From: DATEDA01 sp963744255
Lineage (GTDB): Bacteria > Pseudomonadota > Gammaproteobacteria > Burkholderiales > SG8-39
Assembly (NCBI GenBank): GCA_963744255.1
Contig: CAVUSZ010000035.1
Location: forward strand, 24,986-88,985
Direction: 5' to 3'
DNA: 64,000 bases
Below, in pieces: positions 61,394-64,000 of this stretch. The notes beneath the pieces were generated by a model. It was not told the origin of the DNA, searched no databases, and saw only the letters and a program-made list of their open reading frames with translations. Position numbers and translations under genes: made by a program. Each line of letters starts with the position of its first letter. Position 1 is the stretch's first letter.

Positions 61394-62493
61394 ATGGAGA
61401 CCATGTGCCACACCTCTCTGCCGTCCGCCTGCAATCGACCCGGCCGAGCTGCGTCGCTGCCTCGGCTCCTTCGTCACCGGGGTCACCGTGATCACCGCCC
61501 TCACCGAGGACGGCGTGCCGATCGGCATGACGGCCAACTCGTTCAACTCGGTGTCGCTCGACCCGCCGCTGATCGTCTGGAGCCTGCGCCTGAACGCCGG
61601 CAGCTTTCCCGTGTACAGCAAGGCCGAAGCGCTTCGTCGTGAACATCCTGTCGGAGGAGCAGGTCGACATCTCGAACCGCTTCGCCAAGCCGGGGCCGGA
61701 CCGCTTCGCCGGGGTGGCCGTCACCCCCGGCATCGACGGCGTGCCGCTGATCGACGGCTGCGCCGCCCACCTCGAATGCCGCACCGAGGCCACCCACCCG
61801 GGCGGCGACCACGTGCTGTTCCTCGGCCGCGTCGAGCGCATCGCCCGCACGCCGCGCAAGCCGCTCGCCTTCGGCGCCGGCAAGTACATGGTGGTGCACC
61901 CGCACGACATCAACGCGATGAACGCCGACCTCGGGTCGGGCAACGTCGCCTCGCTCAATGCCGTCCACCTCGCCCGGCCCTGCCTGGAAGACCTGAACCG
62001 CGAGACCGACAAGACGGTGGGCCTGGGCGTGTGGGGCAACTTCGGCCCGACGCTGATCTGGTGGATCGAGTCGAGCCGGCCGCTCGACCTGCGCCTGCGC
62101 TGCGGCATGGTGCTGCCGCTGCTCGGCTCGGCCACCGGCAAGGTGTTCGCGGCGTTCTCGTCGCCCGAGCTCACCGCGCCGTACATCGAGGCCGAGCTCG
62201 CCGCCGCGCAGCGCAGCGGCGACGCGCCGTTCGCCTCGCGCGAGGCGGTCGACGAGCACCTCGCCCTGGTGCGGGAGCGGCGCCTCGGCTCGATCCGCGA
62301 CGCGTTCATGCCCGACATCAACGAGTCCGCCGTACACGGCGACAGCGCGCCGGTGTTCGACGCTTCCGGGAAGATCGTGCTGGCGCTGACGATGATGCGC
62401 GACGCCGCCCACTTCGACGAGAACGATCCCGCGATCGAGCGTCTGAGCGATGCCGCGCGCCGCCTGTCGGCGCGCCTCGGCTACCGGCAATAG
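61394..62493 (+). pseudogene. Flavin reductase fused to an IclR-type effector domain, two frame breaks
   Basis: The ATG at 61394 opens METMCHTSLPSA; removing one extra base near 61430 joins it to AIDPAELRRCLGSFVTGVTV and the flavin-reductase block GVPIGMTANSFNSVSLDPPL. A second extra base near 61633 precedes FVVNILSEEQVDISNRFAKP and ECRTEATHPGGDHVLFLGRV. From about residue 185 the sequence changes to an IclR C-terminal domain: LEDLNRETDKTVGLGVWGNF, LRLRCGMVLPLLGSATGKVF and GKIVLALTMMRDAAHFDEND. No DNA-binding part is present. The reductase could feed the luciferase-like enzyme; the IclR-type part may bind the pathway metabolite. Confidence 0.78.
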
Positions 62494-62522
62494 ACCGGAG
62501 ACCGCAGCCCGCGGCGCCTCGA

Positions 62523-64000
62523 CTAGCGATCCTCCCGTCCCGTTCCACGGTCGCCGCGGCCATCTGCTTCAGCTCGCGGCGCAGCAGCTTGCCGGTCGTG
62601 GTCACCGGCAGCGTCTCGCAGATCTCGATGCGGTCCGGGCGTCTTGTAGCTCGCCGCGAGCGCGCGGCAGTGCTTGCGCAGCTCTTCGCCACTGACCGCG
62701 GCGCCGGGCGCAGGCACGACGAAGGCGACGATGATCTCGCCCTTGGTCGGGTGCGGTGCGCCGGCCACCCCGACGGCGGCGACGCCGGGATGCTGCTGCA
62801 GCACCTCCTCGATCTCGGCGGGCGCGATGTTGATCCCGGCGCGCTTGATCATCTCGCTGTCGCGCGCCACGAACTGGAGGTCGCCCTCGGCGGTGAGCCG
62901 CCCGAGGTCGCCGGTGCGGAAGAAGCCGTCGGCGGTGAACGCCTTGGCGTTCTGCTCGCTGCTCGTGCCGTCGTAGCCGGGCGTCAGCTTGCCCTTCACT
63001 TCGATCAGCCCGACCTCGCCCTGGGGCAGCTCCCGCGCGCTGTCGGGATCGACGATGCGGAGCGTGACGCCGGGCAGCGGCGGACCCTGGACCTGCATGC
63101 GCCGCTCGAGCGGCCAGTGGTGCCAGGTAACGCAGCAGTTGCCGTAGCGACTCGGTCTGGCCGTAGACGTTGCAGATCTCGCGCGCGCCGAGCGCCTCGG
63201 CCACGGTGGCGATGTCCTGCTGGGTGCCGATCGTCATCGCGCTGCGCAGGCTGCGGGTGCGCTCGCGGCGGAACGACTCGTGCGTGATCATCGCGGTGGT
63301 GATGGCGGGCATCGTGTAGATCAGCGCGCAAGAATGGCGCTCGATCAGGTCGATCGCCTCCGCGGGGTCGAACCGGCCCTGCAGCACCAGCGTCGCGCCG
63401 TGGGTGAACGTCGAGCACATGGCGTTGGCCGAGCCGTAGGACCAGAAGAGCGGCAGCGGCAGGAGCACCGGCTCGCCGGGCTGCAGGCCCTGGCGCTCGC
63501 CGATGTTGAAGCCGTTCTCGATCGTGTCGCCGTGCAGGAGCGGGACCGCCTTGGGATACGCGGTCGACCCGGACGTATAGAGGATGAAGGCGATGTCCCC
63601 GGCGCCGGCGCGCTCGCCCGGCGGCGGCAGGTCTTCGAGCGGCGGCTGCGCCGCAACGAAGCCCGCGTAGTCGCGGGCGTCGGGCACCGAGGCGTTGCCG
63701 AGGATGACCACCGTCTCGAGCACCGGGTAGCGTTCGGCACGCTTCACGAGCAGCTCCGTGAGGTCGGCGGCGTAATCCTGGTCGCCGAACCGATCGAGCG
63801 CGAACAGCATGCGCACGCGCGAGTCCGCGAGCAGGAAATCGATCTCGCGCCGCTTCGACCAGGTGCTGAACGGCACCGGCACCGCGCCGATCGCCGCGGC
63901 GCCGAGGCAGATGTCGACCCATTCGATTCGGTTGTTGACGAGCATCCCGACGCGGTCGCCGCGCCCGATCCCCGCCGCGCGCAATGCCGCGGCCACGCGC
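62523..64000 (-). pseudogene. AMP-forming acyl-CoA ligase, two frame breaks (5' end outside window)
   Basis: The gene enters from the right edge. Blocks are GIGRGDRVGMLVNNRIEWVD, FILYTSGSTAYPKAVPLLHG (P-loop-like A3 motif), EICNVYGQTES, then (extra C near 63149) YGNCCVTWHHWPLERRMQVQ. GFFRTGDLGRLTAEGDLQFV and MIKRAGINIAPAEIEEVLQQ follow, and after another extra base near 62652 RIEICETLPVTTTGKLLRRE with the A10 lysine. It activates a carboxylic acid as CoA ester. It converges with the flavin reductase gene. The stop position is uncertain because of the last frame break. Confidence 0.82.

Overview
The window is GC-rich (about two thirds G+C by eye) and looks like a betaproteobacterial, Burkholderiales-type chromosome. 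Supporting signs are the gene orders prfA-prmC, argH-algZ-algR-hemC-hemD-hemX-hemY and thiS-thiG-trmB, and four Bug/TctC tricarboxylate-type solute-binding proteins, a family greatly expanded in Burkholderiales. No CRISPR array, rRNA or complete insertion sequence was seen. One tRNA, tRNA-Gly(CCC), is present at 33026-33099.

Layout. 1-9.3 kb: the 3' end of prfA and prmC, then a metal block (DUF2946 protein, TonB-dependent receptor, YcnI/DUF1775 protein, a shortened CopC-CopD protein) and a molybdate block (ModE-type regulator facing modABC, with a ModE-like palindrome between them), then grxD with a good sigma70 promoter and a terminator. 9.3-11.3 kb: a degraded strip with an outer-membrane-protein tail, two small hypothetical genes and a frame-broken pseudogene. 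11.3-25 kb: housekeeping genes (thioesterase, DUF4242 protein, LysR regulator, fructosamine kinase, a Ser/Thr kinase fused to a cyclic-nucleotide-binding domain, argH, an AlgZ/AlgR two-component pair, the haem genes hemC-hemD-hemX-hemY, an FAD monooxygenase). 24.8-30 kb: signalling genes, including a sensor kinase with six consecutive PAS domains and its NarL-type partner. 30-31.7 kb: trmB-thiG-thiS.

31.8-44.4 kb is a patchwork on both sides of the tRNA-Gly. It holds a broken Bug protein, a four-PAS class III nucleotidyl cyclase, a Crp/Fnr regulator with a decayed Crp-like copy upstream, a broken DUF4394 protein, a broken metallo-beta-lactamase-fold hydrolase, a 3-hydroxyisobutyrate-dehydrogenase-like enzyme, an SMP-30 lactonase, and a gene graveyard (GMC oxidoreductase, flavohaemoprotein and transposase fragments).

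44.4-64 kb is a catabolic region built around CoA thioesters: two CaiB/BaiF CoA-transferases, a cyclase-family hydrolase, acyl-CoA dehydrogenase, LysR and TetR regulators, a luciferase-like monooxygenase, an ADP-forming acyl-CoA synthetase, a thiolase-like protein paired with a DUF35 protein, a nitronate-monooxygenase-like flavoprotein, an enoyl-CoA hydratase, a cupin, Bug proteins, a flavin reductase fused to an IclR-type effector domain, and an AMP-forming CoA ligase that runs off the end. The substrate cannot be read from sequence; an imported organic acid degraded as CoA esters is the reasonable inference.

A striking property of the right half is some thirty single-base frame breaks spread over about fifteen otherwise well-conserved genes, mostly apparent one-base insertions, while the left half is nearly free of them. 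This is either local sequence error or recent decay, and it affects how every gene marked as frameshifted should be read.
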